A stretch of 64,000 nucleotides of DNA, taken from assembly GCA_965261645.1 (NCBI GenBank), contig CBDHDJ010000003.1, positions 1 through 64,000 of the forward strand, given 5' to 3'. The DNA comes from CBDHDJ01 sp965261645. GTDB lineage: Bacteria > Pseudomonadota > Alphaproteobacteria > SHVV01. The notes beneath the pieces were generated by a model. That model searched no databases. It was not told where the DNA came from and was given only the letters and a program-made list of their open reading frames with translations. Within the stretch, counting starts at the first letter, position 1, and each line of letters opens with the position of its first letter. The position numbers and the translations under genes are program-made. Shown here piece after piece: positions 42,612 through 51,437 of the stretch.

Positions 42612-43745
42612 ATGCGTGAAAATGTGAAGACCGTGCCACCGCCGCGCCGCCGCGCGGGACGCGAGATCGACCGGCGTTTTCTCATCCGCTATGCGCTTGC
42701 CGCCGCCCTGGTTCTGGCCGCCGGTGCGGGCCTCGGGTTCGGGGCGGGCTACTGGGCGGCGGGGACCGATACACCGGGTGCGGACGTGCATATCGAGCTG
42801 CCCGCTACCGAGCCCCCGGCCGCGGAGACGGTCTCCGCAACCACCTCGCGCCAGATTCTCGCGCGACCGTCAACCGTGATCGCCAAAAGAGCCATCCCGC
42901 CGGCAAAGCAAGAAGCGGCCTCCCCGACGCCGTCGAAACAGCCGGATGCGTCAGCGATCGAGCCTGCTTGGCGACGTTTTGCCGTGGCCCAGGCGGTCGC
43001 CGGCAACCAACCCTTGATCGTCATCGTTCTCGACGATATGGGGCTCGATCGCCATCACGCCGCGCGGGCGATTGGGTTGAGGGCGCCTTTGACGTTGGCG
43101 TTCATGTCCTACGCCGATGATCTGGTTCGACAGATCGCCGGCGCGCGCGAAAACGGTCATGAAATCATGCTGCACGTGCCGATGGAGCCGGTCGATGCGG
43201 ACGAGGACCCGGGCCCCAACGTCCTGCTGCTCGATCATGACGAGGCCGAGCTTCGGCGCCACCTCAACTGGGTGCTCGACCGCGCCGAGGGATATGTCGG
43301 AATCAACAATCACATGGGCAGTAGGTTCACCCGCGACGAAGCCGCCATGAGCATCGTGATGGCCGAGCTCGAACGGCGCGGCCTCGCGTTCCTCGATTCG
43401 CGGACGACGAACGAGAGCGTGGCGGAGATCATGGCTGACCGTTTTTCCGTGCCGGTCATCAGCCGCGATGTCTTTCTCGACAATGAGCCAGCGCCGGACA
43501 AGATCGAAGCCCAACTCGCCCGCGTCGAAGAGATCGCGCGGCGCCAGGGCCATGCGGTCGCCATCGGCCATCCCCGCGCCGCAACGCTCAATGTGTTGGA
43601 GCGGTGGTTGGCCACCATCGAAGCGAGAGGTTTCCGCCTCGTGCCGATGAGCGCGATCTGGCGGCGCCACGAAGACGAGCGGATGAGCGCCATCGGCGAT
43701 CACGCGCCGGGAAGCGAGGCGGTCGCAGCGGGGGCAACCGACTAG
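42612..43745 (+). CDS. Divergent polysaccharide deacetylase (YibQ-like)
   Basis: A 377-residue envelope protein. One membrane anchor lies near residues 24-46 (YALAAALVLAAGAGLGFGAG), then a proline-rich linker, then a divergent polysaccharide deacetylase domain (LIVIVLDDMGLDRHHAARAI, HEIMLHVPMEP, GINNHMGSRFT). The aspartates and histidines of the metal site are visible (LDDMG, MLHVPME, NNHMGS). It normally lies next to peptidase and division genes, role unclear. The IS3 ends 4 bp before ATG 42612, removing its native leader. The stop overlaps that of the convergent foldase gene. Confidence 0.85.
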   Translation: MRENVKTVPPPRRRAGREIDRRFLIRYALAAALVLAAGAGLGFGAGYWAAGTDTPGADVHIELPATEPPAAETVSATTSRQILARPSTVIAKRAIPPAKQEAASPTPSKQPDASAIEPAWRRFAVAQAVAGNQPLIVIVLDDMGLDRHHAARAIGLRAPLTLAFMSYADDLVRQIAGARENGHEIMLHVPMEPVDADEDPGPNVLLLDHDEAELRRHLNWVLDRAEGYVGINNHMGSRFTRDEAAMSIVMAELERRGLAFLDSRTTNESVAEIMADRFSVPVISRDVFLDNEPAPDKIEAQLARVEEIARRQGHAVAIGHPRAATLNVLERWLATIEARGFRLVPMSAIWRRHEDERMSAIGDHAPGSEAVAAGATD

Positions 43746-45625
43746 AATAACGAATCGATGACTTGCCGGTTGATGCGGACGCCCGCCTCGATCTGCAGGC
43801 TCGTTCGATACTGCGTGGTCAGGTCGCTGACGATGGCGGCCGTGAGAACATCGCGGAGCCGCTCTGTTTCGTCCCCCGCCGTAGCCGGCCGGGCGCTGCG
43901 GATTTCCGCCACGCGGGCGACCACCTGCCCACTTTGGTCGAGCCGTGGTGCGCTCGACGCCTGACCCGCCTTCAGTTTGAACAGGTTGAAGAGGAGACGG
44001 GGCGGGATATCGCGATTGGCGGCGAAGTCGGCGCGGGCGAGCGGATTGGTTGTTTGCAGGCTTGCGCCCGCGGCCCTCGCCAGACTCGCAAAGTCCCCGC
44101 CGTTATTGAGCTTGGCGGCGAGGGCCTCGGCCGCAGTCCGCGCCGCTTCGCCGCGCTTCTCGGCTAACCATGCAGCGCGCACATCTTCGCGGATGCCGGC
44201 GAACGGCCGCAAGGCAGATGCCGTGATGCGATCGACCTGAACGAGGAAGTAACCACCATCGGCGCTCTCGTTGAGAACCGGCTCATCGCCGGGACCGGCG
44301 GTGAAGGCGACCTCGAGAAACTCGTCGATATCGGTCAACGTGGCGGATTGTCCCGAGGGATCGTTGCCCTCGGCGTCCACCGCGGCAATCCGTTCGAGCC
44401 TGAGATTGAGCCGGCCCGCCGCTGCCGCCAAATTGGCGCCCGCAGCGAACTCGTCCTCGATCTGATTGGCGATTTCGAAAAGCGCATCACCGGCGCGCGC
44501 GAGCGCAATATCGCGCGTGAGCTCCTCGCGAACATCATCGAGGCTGCTGGTGATTTCCGGCTCGATTCGCGTCACGCGGAAGAGATGCCAACCGAAGGGG
44601 CCTTTCAGGGGCTTGCTGATCGTTTCCACAGCCAGTGCGAATACCTGATCGGCGATGTCTGCCGGCAGGCTGTCGCGCGTGATCTCACCGAGTGATGGAT
44701 TGGCGGCTGTCAAGCTGTTCGTCGCCGCTCCGACGTTGTGGAAGTCACCGCCCGCTTCGATCTGGCGGTAGGCCTCCCGGGCAACCTCCTCGGCGTCATA
44801 GAGAAGTTGCTCGACCGAACGGCGCTCAGGCGTAATGAACTCGTCGAGCCGGATATCATATTCCTCGGCAAGCTCCTCCTCGCTCACGCGAAGTTCTGCG
44901 ACCAGGTCGTCTGCGGTGAGCGTCACATAGGTCAGCGCGCGGTATTCCGGCGCGGTGAATTGCGCGGCATTCTCACCATGGTAGACCTCGAGGGTGGGAT
45001 CGTCGGGCGAGCCAACGTCGCCGACGGATTCGTTGGGGATCACCAGGAACTCCGCAATGCGGTGCTCCTCACGGAACGCGTAGAGGCGCTCGATCAGGGT
45101 CTGGGGGGGGTGGGCGCCGGAGGTAATGGCGCCGAGCAGCTGGTCGCGCGCGACATCACGGCGCAGGCTGGCGAGGTAGGCCTCCTCGCTGAACCCGTTG
45201 GAGGACAGGACGCGGCGGAAGATCGCCCGGTCGAACGCGCCTTTATCGTTGTGAAACGCGGGATTGGAGCGAATGTCCTGAGCCACCACATCCTCTGCCG
45301 CGGTCAGTCCCATCGCCCGCATCGCGCCATCGATCGCAACGCGGCCGATCAGCAGATTGAGCGTCGATTCTACGAGACCGAAATCACGCGCCTGCTCGGC
45401 ATCAAGCCGACCACCGAGGCGATCCGCCAGGCGCTGGTATTCGCGCCGGTAGGCATTATCGAACTGCTGGGGCGTGATTTCCTCATCGCCCACGATTGCG
45501 ACCGCGCCCGTGCCGCTGCCGCGAAAGATGTCGCCGATTCCCCAGACCGCAAAGCTGAGAACGAGGAGCGACAGGAAGCCCTTGAAGAGCCAAGTTTTCG
45601 TCCCCTTTCTGATCGCTTCAAGCAT
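43742..45625 (-). CDS. PpiD-like periplasmic peptidyl-prolyl isomerase (SurA N-terminal domain)
   Basis: A 627-residue folding factor. One membrane segment near residues 16-34 (GFLSLLVLSFAVWGIGDIF) anchors it to the inner membrane; the bulk lies in the periplasm. A SurA_N-type chaperone domain covers about residues 35-200 and a parvulin domain about residues 255-365 (RSVEQLLYDAEEVA to GWHLFRVTRIEPE). The parvulin region lacks some canonical catalytic residues, as in PpiD, so it may act mainly as a chaperone. It ends with the protein's stop overlapping the convergent gene. Confidence 0.85.
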   Translation of the reverse strand: MLEAIRKGTKTWLFKGFLSLLVLSFAVWGIGDIFRGSGTGAVAIVGDEEITPQQFDNAYRREYQRLADRLGGRLDAEQARDFGLVESTLNLLIGRVAIDGAMRAMGLTAAEDVVAQDIRSNPAFHNDKGAFDRAIFRRVLSSNGFSEEAYLASLRRDVARDQLLGAITSGAHPPQTLIERLYAFREEHRIAEFLVIPNESVGDVGSPDDPTLEVYHGENAAQFTAPEYRALTYVTLTADDLVAELRVSEEELAEEYDIRLDEFITPERRSVEQLLYDAEEVAREAYRQIEAGGDFHNVGAATNSLTAANPSLGEITRDSLPADIADQVFALAVETISKPLKGPFGWHLFRVTRIEPEITSSLDDVREELTRDIALARAGDALFEIANQIEDEFAAGANLAAAAGRLNLRLERIAAVDAEGNDPSGQSATLTDIDEFLEVAFTAGPGDEPVLNESADGGYFLVQVDRITASALRPFAGIREDVRAAWLAEKRGEAARTAAEALAAKLNNGGDFASLARAAGASLQTTNPLARADFAANRDIPPRLLFNLFKLKAGQASSAPRLDQSGQVVARVAEIRSARPATAGDETERLRDVLTAAIVSDLTTQYRTSLQIEAGVRINRQVIDSLF

Positions 45626-45759
45626 GCTTTTTCATCGGCCCTGATGGGCCCCCGCGTTCACTCTCGGCAGTTGAAGTCCCATGCCGCGCATGATAGGGGC
45701 GGAGCCGGGATCCGGCAACCGGCGCGCCACCGGCTCGCCGTCCCCTACTGGAGCATGCC

Positions 45760-46521
45760 ATGGCTGCAGGGCCTCGCCCGCTGATCGCGGGCAACTGGAA
45801 GATGAACGGACTCCGGCAGGACGGCATCGCCCTTGCGACGGCGCTCGTCGGTCGCGCCGAGGCCGCGCCGCAAAACAGGGCCGATGTCCTGATCTGTCCG
45901 CCGTCCACGTTGCTGGGCGAGATCGGCCTTCTTCTTTCATCTTCCCCGATCGCGCTCGGCGCGCAGGACTGCCATGCCGAGGCGGCGGGCGCCCATACCG
46001 GCGATATCAGCGCCGAGATGCTCGCCGATCTGGGTTGCCAGTTCGTCATCGTCGGGCACTCGGAGCGCCGGTCGTCGTATGGGGAGAGCGCTGCAACGGT
46101 GCGGGCCAAGGCGGAGGCCGCGCATCGGGGCGGCTTGACCGCCATCCTCTGCCTCGGCGAGAGCGCCGCGGAGCGCGATGCCGGGAGGACGCTCGATGTG
46201 GTCGGCGCTGCGCTTGCGGGTTCACTGCCGGAGGGGATGGATGGGCACAATACGGTGATCGCCTATGAACCCGTCTGGGCGATCGGCACGGGCCGAACGC
46301 CCGCGCCGGCCGACATCGAGATCGTACACGGTCATATCCGGGCTCGTCTCGGCGATCGCCTGGGTGATGCGGCGGCTGAGGTGCGCCTTCTCTACGGCGG
46401 CTCGGTCAACGCCGGGAACGCCGCGACGATCCTCGCCATGCTTGATGTGAACGGTGCGTTGGTGGGCGGCGCGAGCCTCGATGCGGATGAATTCTGGGCG
46501 ATTGTCGAGGCCGCGCCCTAG
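45760..46521 (+). CDS. tpiA: Triose-phosphate isomerase
   Basis: Interconverts dihydroxyacetone phosphate and glyceraldehyde 3-phosphate in glycolysis. 253 residues, the usual length. GNWKMNG (the catalytic lysine) lies near residue 13, VIVGHSERRSSYGE holds the catalytic histidine, AYEPVWAIGTGRTP the catalytic glutamate and loop, and LYGGSVN the phosphate site. It starts 134 bp after the divergent foldase gene and leads into secG. Confidence 0.97.
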   Translation: MAAGPRPLIAGNWKMNGLRQDGIALATALVGRAEAAPQNRADVLICPPSTLLGEIGLLLSSSPIALGAQDCHAEAAGAHTGDISAEMLADLGCQFVIVGHSERRSSYGESAATVRAKAEAAHRGGLTAILCLGESAAERDAGRTLDVVGAALAGSLPEGMDGHNTVIAYEPVWAIGTGRTPAPADIEIVHGHIRARLGDRLGDAAAEVRLLYGGSVNAGNAATILAMLDVNGALVGGASLDADEFWAIVEAAP

Positions 46522-46589
46522 GCCGCAACTTGTGACTGGCCTTCGCGCGAGGACCTGGTGTAAAAGCGCCCAACGTTCATAGGCGCGCT

Positions 46590-46628
46590 CCCGCTGGTTC
46601 GATGACGAACCGATCGCCCTCCAGCGGG
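46590..46628. promoter_or_regulatory. Structured leader upstream of secG
   Basis: CCCGCTGG (46590-46597) pairs with CCAGCGGG (46621-46628), and inside it GGTTCG pairs with CGAACC around ATGA. The structure ends 23 nt before the secG start. No T run follows, so it is not a standard terminator. Confidence 0.4.
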
Positions 46629-46650
46629 ACCGCACGGCGCGAAAGCGGCC

Positions 46651-46971
46651 ATGGAAACCATTCTTCTCGTCATTCATATCTTGCTGGCGGTGGCACTCAT
46701 CATCGTGGTGCTGCTCCAGCGGAGCGAGGGTGGCGCGCTCGGCATTGGCGGGGGGGCGCCGGGCGGCGGCGTGATGACGGGTCGGGCGGCGGCCAACCTG
46801 CTGACCCGCGCGACCGCGATTCTTGCCGCCAGCTTTATCGTCACCAGCATCCTGCTCGCCATCCTGGCGGGTGGCGCCTCGACGCCCGCGCGCTTTCTCG
46901 ACGAAGAGGCCCCAACGGCGCCGGCCGAGCCCGCCGAGCCGAGCGCGCCGACCGTCCCGCTGTCGGAGTAA
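46651..46971 (+). CDS. secG: Preprotein translocase subunit SecG
   Basis: A small inner-membrane subunit of the SecYEG channel, 106 residues. Two membrane segments (about residues 2-20 and 55-75) flank a glycine-rich loop with LLQRSEGGALGIGGG, the family signature. The proline and alanine rich acidic tail is common in alphaproteobacteria. Confidence 0.93.
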   Translation: METILLVIHILLAVALIIVVLLQRSEGGALGIGGGAPGGGVMTGRAAANLLTRATAILAASFIVTSILLAILAGGASTPARFLDEEAPTAPAEPAEPSAPTVPLSE

Positions 46972-47049
46972 CATGTTCGCCGGGGAGATTTCTTTAGGTT
47001 CGCACTCAGGTGTTGGGGCGGCGCGCCAAGTGGTGTAGCTTAGCGGTCC

Positions 47050-48672
47050 ATGACGCGGTTTATTTTCATTACCGGCGGCGTGGTTTCTTCTCTCGGGAAA
47101 GGTTTGGCGTCGGCCGCGCTCGGTGCGGTCCTGCAGGCGCGCGGCTTCAAGGTTCGCCTGCGCAAGCTCGATCCCTACCTCAACGTCGATCCGGGGACCA
47201 TGAGCCCCTACCAGCACGGCGAGGTCTACGTCACCGACGACGGCGCCGAGACCGACCTCGATCTCGGCCATTATGAGCGCTTCACCGGCGTGCCCACCCG
47301 GCAGAGCGACAACATCACCACGGGCCGTATCTACCAGACCATCATCGCCAAGGAGCGCCGGGGCGATTATCTCGGCAGCACGGTCCAGGTCATTCCCCAT
47401 GTGACCGATGCGATCAAGGAGTTCGTCGTCGAGGGCACGGAGGAGGCGGACTTCGCGCTGATCGAAATCGGCGGCACGGTCGGCGATATCGAAAGCCTGC
47501 CGTTTCTCGAGGCGATTCGCCAGCTCGGCAACGAACTCGGCGGCGAGCGCGCCTTGTTCGTGCACCTCACCTTGGTGCCCTACATCGCATCGTCGAACGA
47601 GCTCAAGACCAAGCCGACGCAGCACTCGGTGAAGGAGCTCAGAAGCATCGGCATTCAGCCCGACGTGCTTCTGTGCCGCTGTGACCGGCCGATCCCGGAC
47701 GCCGAGCGGCGCAAGATCGCATTGTTTTGCAGTGTGCGCGAGGAAGCTGTTATCTCTGCCCTCGATGTCGGCTCGATCTATGAGGTGCCGCGGCGCTACC
47801 ACGAGAACGGCCTCGATGATCAGATTCTCAAGGTCTTTGGCATGACGAACCAGCCCGCGCCCAATCTCGAGCGCTGGACCAACATCACGGAGCTGGCGCC
47901 AGAGGGGCGTGTCACCATCGCCGTCGTCGGCAAATATACCGGCCTGCCAGATGCGTATAAGTCGCTCGTGGAGGCGCTCGATCATGGCGGCCTCGCCAAT
48001 AAGGTGAGCGTCAACCTCGAATGGCTTGAAGCGGAGATCTTCGAAGCCGGGGACACCGCCCATCAGCTGGACGAAGTGGACGGAATCCTCGTGCCTGGCG
48101 GCTTTGGCGAGCGGGGCGCCGAGGGTAAGATCGCCGCCATCAGCTTCGCGCGTCAGCGTAAGATTCCCTATTTCGGCATCTGTTTCGGGATGCAGATGGC
48201 GGTTGTCGAAGTGGCACGCAACCTGGCCGGCATGCCCGGTGCGGGCTCGACGGAAATCGCCCCTTGCCAGGAGCCTGTGGTCGGCCTGTTGACCGAATGG
48301 ATGCGCGGCGAGCAGAAGGAAATTCGCAGCGCCGACGGCGATCTCGGCGGCACCATGCGGCTGGGCGCCTACGAGTGCATCCTCAAACAACACACCCAGG
48401 CGCAACAGATCTACGGGACCGATCGCATCAGCGAGCGTCACCGCCACCGCTATGAGGTCAACATCAACATGAAAGACCGCCTCGAGGCGGTGGGGCTCGC
48501 CTTCTCGGGTCTGTCGCCCGATGGACTTCTTCCGGAAATCATGGAATTCAGCGATCACCCGTGGTTCATCGGCGTCCAATTCCACCCCGAGCTCAAATCG
48601 AAGCCATTTGAGCCGCACCCGCTGTTCCAATCGTTCATCGAGGCGGCGGTGACCCAATCACGCCTCGTGTGA
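47050..48672 (+). CDS. pyrG: CTP synthase
   Basis: Makes CTP from UTP, ATP and glutamine. 540 residues. The N-terminal synthase domain has FITGGVVSSLGKGLASA (the P-loop) and DPYLNVDPGTMSPYQHGEVY; the C-terminal class I glutamine amidotransferase domain has FGICFGMQMAV with the catalytic cysteine and GVQFHPELKSKP with the H and E. It follows secG by 78 bp and leads directly into kdsA, an order common in alphaproteobacteria. Confidence 0.97.
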   Translation: MTRFIFITGGVVSSLGKGLASAALGAVLQARGFKVRLRKLDPYLNVDPGTMSPYQHGEVYVTDDGAETDLDLGHYERFTGVPTRQSDNITTGRIYQTIIAKERRGDYLGSTVQVIPHVTDAIKEFVVEGTEEADFALIEIGGTVGDIESLPFLEAIRQLGNELGGERALFVHLTLVPYIASSNELKTKPTQHSVKELRSIGIQPDVLLCRCDRPIPDAERRKIALFCSVREEAVISALDVGSIYEVPRRYHENGLDDQILKVFGMTNQPAPNLERWTNITELAPEGRVTIAVVGKYTGLPDAYKSLVEALDHGGLANKVSVNLEWLEAEIFEAGDTAHQLDEVDGILVPGGFGERGAEGKIAAISFARQRKIPYFGICFGMQMAVVEVARNLAGMPGAGSTEIAPCQEPVVGLLTEWMRGEQKEIRSADGDLGGTMRLGAYECILKQHTQAQQIYGTDRISERHRHRYEVNINMKDRLEAVGLAFSGLSPDGLLPEIMEFSDHPWFIGVQFHPELKSKPFEPHPLFQSFIEAAVTQSRLV

Positions 48673-48693
48673 TAGTCGCCGGACAAGGTGCGA

Positions 48694-49560
48694 ATGACCG
48701 TTCACCGACACGTCACCGTTGGCCAGGATGCCGGACATGCAGTGGCGGCGCCGGTCACCCTTGGCAACGACCAACGGCTCGCGCTGATCGCCGGGCCGTG
48801 TGCGATGGAGAGCCGCGATCACGCGATCGAGACGGCACAGGCGTTGATGGAGATGGCCCAGGCCGCGCCGATCGGTCTGATCTACAAAACTTCCTTTGAC
48901 AAGGCCAATCGCACCAGCGCCCAAAGCCCGCGCGGCGTTGGGCTCGATGAAGCGCTGCCCATTTTCGAGGATATTCGCAGCCGGATCGGCTGTCCGGTTC
49001 TGACCGACGTTCATACCGCCGAGCAATGCGCCATCGTCGCCGCGGCGGTCGATGTCTTGCAGATCCCGGCTTTTCTGTGCCGCCAGACCGACCTTCTTCA
49101 TGCGGCGGCGGCAACCGGCCGGGCCATTCACGTCAAGAAAGGCCAGTTTCTAGCACCTTGGGACATGCAGAACGTCGTTGCCAAGCTCACCGAATCGGGC
49201 AACGACAAGGTTCTGGTGTGCGAGCGGGGCGTGAGCTTTGGCTACAACACGCTGGTGTCAGACATGCGGTCATTGGCGATCCTCGCCGAGATGGGGTTTC
49301 CCGTCGTATTCGATGCCACCCATTCGGTGCAGCAGCCGGGCGGGCAGGGGGACCGGAGCGGCGGTGATCGGGCGTACGTCCCCGTCCTGGCGCGGGCCGC
49401 GGTGGCTGTCGGTGTCGCGGCCGTATTCGTGGAAACCCATCCCGATCCCGACAACGCGCCGTCGGACGGACCCAACATGGTCCCGTTCCGGGAGATGCCC
49501 GACCTGATGGCCCGCTTACTCGCCTTTGACGCGGTGGCCAAGGACCGGCAAACCGTGTAA
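48694..49560 (+). CDS. kdsA: 3-deoxy-8-phosphooctulonate (KDO-8-P) synthase
   Basis: Joins phosphoenolpyruvate and arabinose 5-phosphate on the way to KDO of lipopolysaccharide. 288 residues from ATG 48694; a GTG at 48688 would add two. ALIAGPCAMESRDHAIE, FDKANRTS, TDVHTAEQ, ERGVSFGYNTLVSDMRS and FDATHSVQQPGG are typical KdsA motifs, and the metal-binding C of the class II enzymes seems replaced by N in FDKANRTS. It begins 22 nt after pyrG. Presence of KdsA implies a Gram-negative LPS-bearing cell. Confidence 0.96.
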   Translation: MTVHRHVTVGQDAGHAVAAPVTLGNDQRLALIAGPCAMESRDHAIETAQALMEMAQAAPIGLIYKTSFDKANRTSAQSPRGVGLDEALPIFEDIRSRIGCPVLTDVHTAEQCAIVAAAVDVLQIPAFLCRQTDLLHAAAATGRAIHVKKGQFLAPWDMQNVVAKLTESGNDKVLVCERGVSFGYNTLVSDMRSLAILAEMGFPVVFDATHSVQQPGGQGDRSGGDRAYVPVLARAAVAVGVAAVFVETHPDPDNAPSDGPNMVPFREMPDLMARLLAFDAVAKDRQTV

Positions 49561-49571
49561 ACCATCGCGCC

Positions 49572-50864
49572 GTGACAGCCATCATCGATATTGTCGGTCG
49601 CGAGATCCTTGATTCCCGTGGCTATCCGACTATCGAGGTCGACGTCGTGCTCGAGGACGGCGCGCTTGGCCGCGCGGCCGTTCCGTCCGGCGCCTCGACC
49701 GGGAGCCATGAGGCGTTGGAGCTGCGTGACGGCGATCAGCGCTACGGCGGCAAGGGCGTCGGCAAGGCGGCGGGCGCGGTGAACGGCGAGATCTTCGATG
49801 CGCTCTCGGGGATGGATGCGGAAAACCAGGTCGCTATCGACGAAACGTTAATCGCGCTCGATGGCACGGAGGGCAAATCGCGCCTCGGCGCCAACGCCGT
49901 TCTCGGTGTCAGCTTAGCCACCGCCAAGGCCGCTGCGGCGGCGGCCGGCGTGCCGCTCTACCGCCATATCGGCGGCGTTGCCGCGCGCGATCTGCCGGTG
50001 CCGATGATGAATATCCTCAATGGCGGCGTGCATGCGGACAACGCCATAGACATTCAGGAATTCATGATTATGCCGGTCTCGGCGCCTGATTTCGCCGAGG
50101 CCGTACGCACGGGCGCGGAGATCTTTCAGGCCTTGCGCGCCCGCCTCAAGGATGCGGGCCACAACACCAATGTCGGCGACGAAGGCGGTTTCGCTCCGGC
50201 GCTGGCGAGCACCGGCGAGGCCCTCGATTTTGTCATGAAGGCTATCGAGGCGGCCGGGTTTCGCGCCGGCGAAGACGTCCTGCTGGCGTTGGACGTGGCG
50301 GCGACCGAGTTTTTCGACAGCGGCCAGTACCGGCTTGCAGGCGAAGACAAGATCCTCGATGCCGGCGGACTGGTGAGCTACTATGAGGACCTGGTTGGGC
50401 GCTATCCCATCGCTTCCATCGAGGACGGCATGGCGGAGGACGATGAGAAAGGCTGGCTGGCCCTGACCGCGGCGCTCGGCAGCCGGGTGCAGCTCGTCGG
50501 CGATGATTTATTCGTCACCAACCTAGGCCGCCTGGCACGCGGCATCGAGCAAGGTCTCGCCAACGCGCTGCTCGTCAAGCTCAATCAGATCGGCACGCTG
50601 ACCGAAACCCTACAAGCGGTGGAGATGGCGCAGCGGGCCGGCTATCGCACGGTCATTTCGCATCGCTCGGGCGAGACCGAGGACACCACCATCGCCGATC
50701 TCGCGGTGGCAACCAATGCCGGCCAGATCAAGGCGGGCTCGCTCTCCCGCTCGGATCGGGTGGCGAAATACAACCAGCTCATGCGCATCGAGGAGGAGCT
50801 CGGACCGATGGCGCGTTATCCCGGGCGTGGCGCGCTCGCCCGGGTCCCGATTGGGCAAAAATGA
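49572..50864 (+). CDS. eno: Enolase
   Basis: Converts 2-phosphoglycerate to phosphoenolpyruvate. 430 residues starting at GTG 49572. GREILDSRGYPTIEVDV, VPSGASTGSHEALELRD, VGDEGGFAP, SIEDGMAEDD and LLVKLNQIGTLTET are the family motifs including the metal ligands and the catalytic lysine. It follows kdsA closely, in the common pyrG-kdsA-eno order. Confidence 0.97.
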   Translation: MTAIIDIVGREILDSRGYPTIEVDVVLEDGALGRAAVPSGASTGSHEALELRDGDQRYGGKGVGKAAGAVNGEIFDALSGMDAENQVAIDETLIALDGTEGKSRLGANAVLGVSLATAKAAAAAAGVPLYRHIGGVAARDLPVPMMNILNGGVHADNAIDIQEFMIMPVSAPDFAEAVRTGAEIFQALRARLKDAGHNTNVGDEGGFAPALASTGEALDFVMKAIEAAGFRAGEDVLLALDVAATEFFDSGQYRLAGEDKILDAGGLVSYYEDLVGRYPIASIEDGMAEDDEKGWLALTAALGSRVQLVGDDLFVTNLGRLARGIEQGLANALLVKLNQIGTLTETLQAVEMAQRAGYRTVISHRSGETEDTTIADLAVATNAGQIKAGSLSRSDRVAKYNQLMRIEEELGPMARYPGRGALARVPIGQK

Positions 50865-50952
50865 TTCGTCATCATAACGCCGCGCTCTAACCCATAGATT
50901 CAAAGCAATTTTTTTGTTGACCTCATGGAATCGGTTGTGATTCGATGGGGCC

Positions 50953-51264
50953 ATGATTTTGGTTCGCGATATTCGGGAGCGCGTGCGGCACATCGTGGTG
51001 CCGGTCTTCTGCATGGCCGCGCTCGTCTATTTCGGCTATCACGCCGTTCAGGGCGAAAGGGGCCTGCTGTCGTGGCTGCGGCTCACCCAGCAAATCGCCG
51101 TCGCCGAGGCGGAGCTTGGCCTTCTCTCGGCCGAACGGCGCCAACTCGAGCATCGCGCGCGATTGTTGCGCCCCGAAGGCCTCGATCCCGATCTTCTCGA
51201 CGAACGCGCCCGCCTCATACTGGGGTTGGCTCACCCCAACGAACTGATCATCCTCTACGATTGA
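50953..51264 (+). CDS. ftsB: Septum formation initiator FtsB/DivIC family
   Basis: A 103-residue bitopic cell-division protein that links FtsL and FtsQ. One membrane segment lies near residues 13-30 (HIVVPVFCMAALVYFGYHAV), then a coiled coil (QQIAVAEAELGLLSAERRQLE) and the short conserved end LDPDLLDERARLILGLAHPNE. It sits after eno, as usual for ftsB, and before the pdh genes. Confidence 0.9.
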   Translation: MILVRDIRERVRHIVVPVFCMAALVYFGYHAVQGERGLLSWLRLTQQIAVAEAELGLLSAERRQLEHRARLLRPEGLDPDLLDERARLILGLAHPNELIILYD

Positions 51265-51326
51265 TGCCCGCGCGACCTGAGGCCGGCGCGCCTGGTGGAC
51301 CGATTTGCGGGCGGGCAATTATTTTG

Positions 51327-51338
51327 TGATAATTATCA
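51327..51338. promoter_or_regulatory. Perfect 12-bp palindrome upstream of pdhA
   Basis: TGATAATTATCA lies in an AT-rich island (51316-51360) 100 bp before pdhA, with a further half-like site CAATTATCGC right after it. This is the most likely control region of the pdh operon; the regulator is unknown. Confidence 0.45.
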
Positions 51339-51437
51339 AACAATTATCGCAACAATCATGCCGACAATAATCTTCGTCTCTGGATAAATCCCAAGGTATG
51401 ATCGATCCGTCGGCGTTGAGCGGTGTGGGGAACAAAC

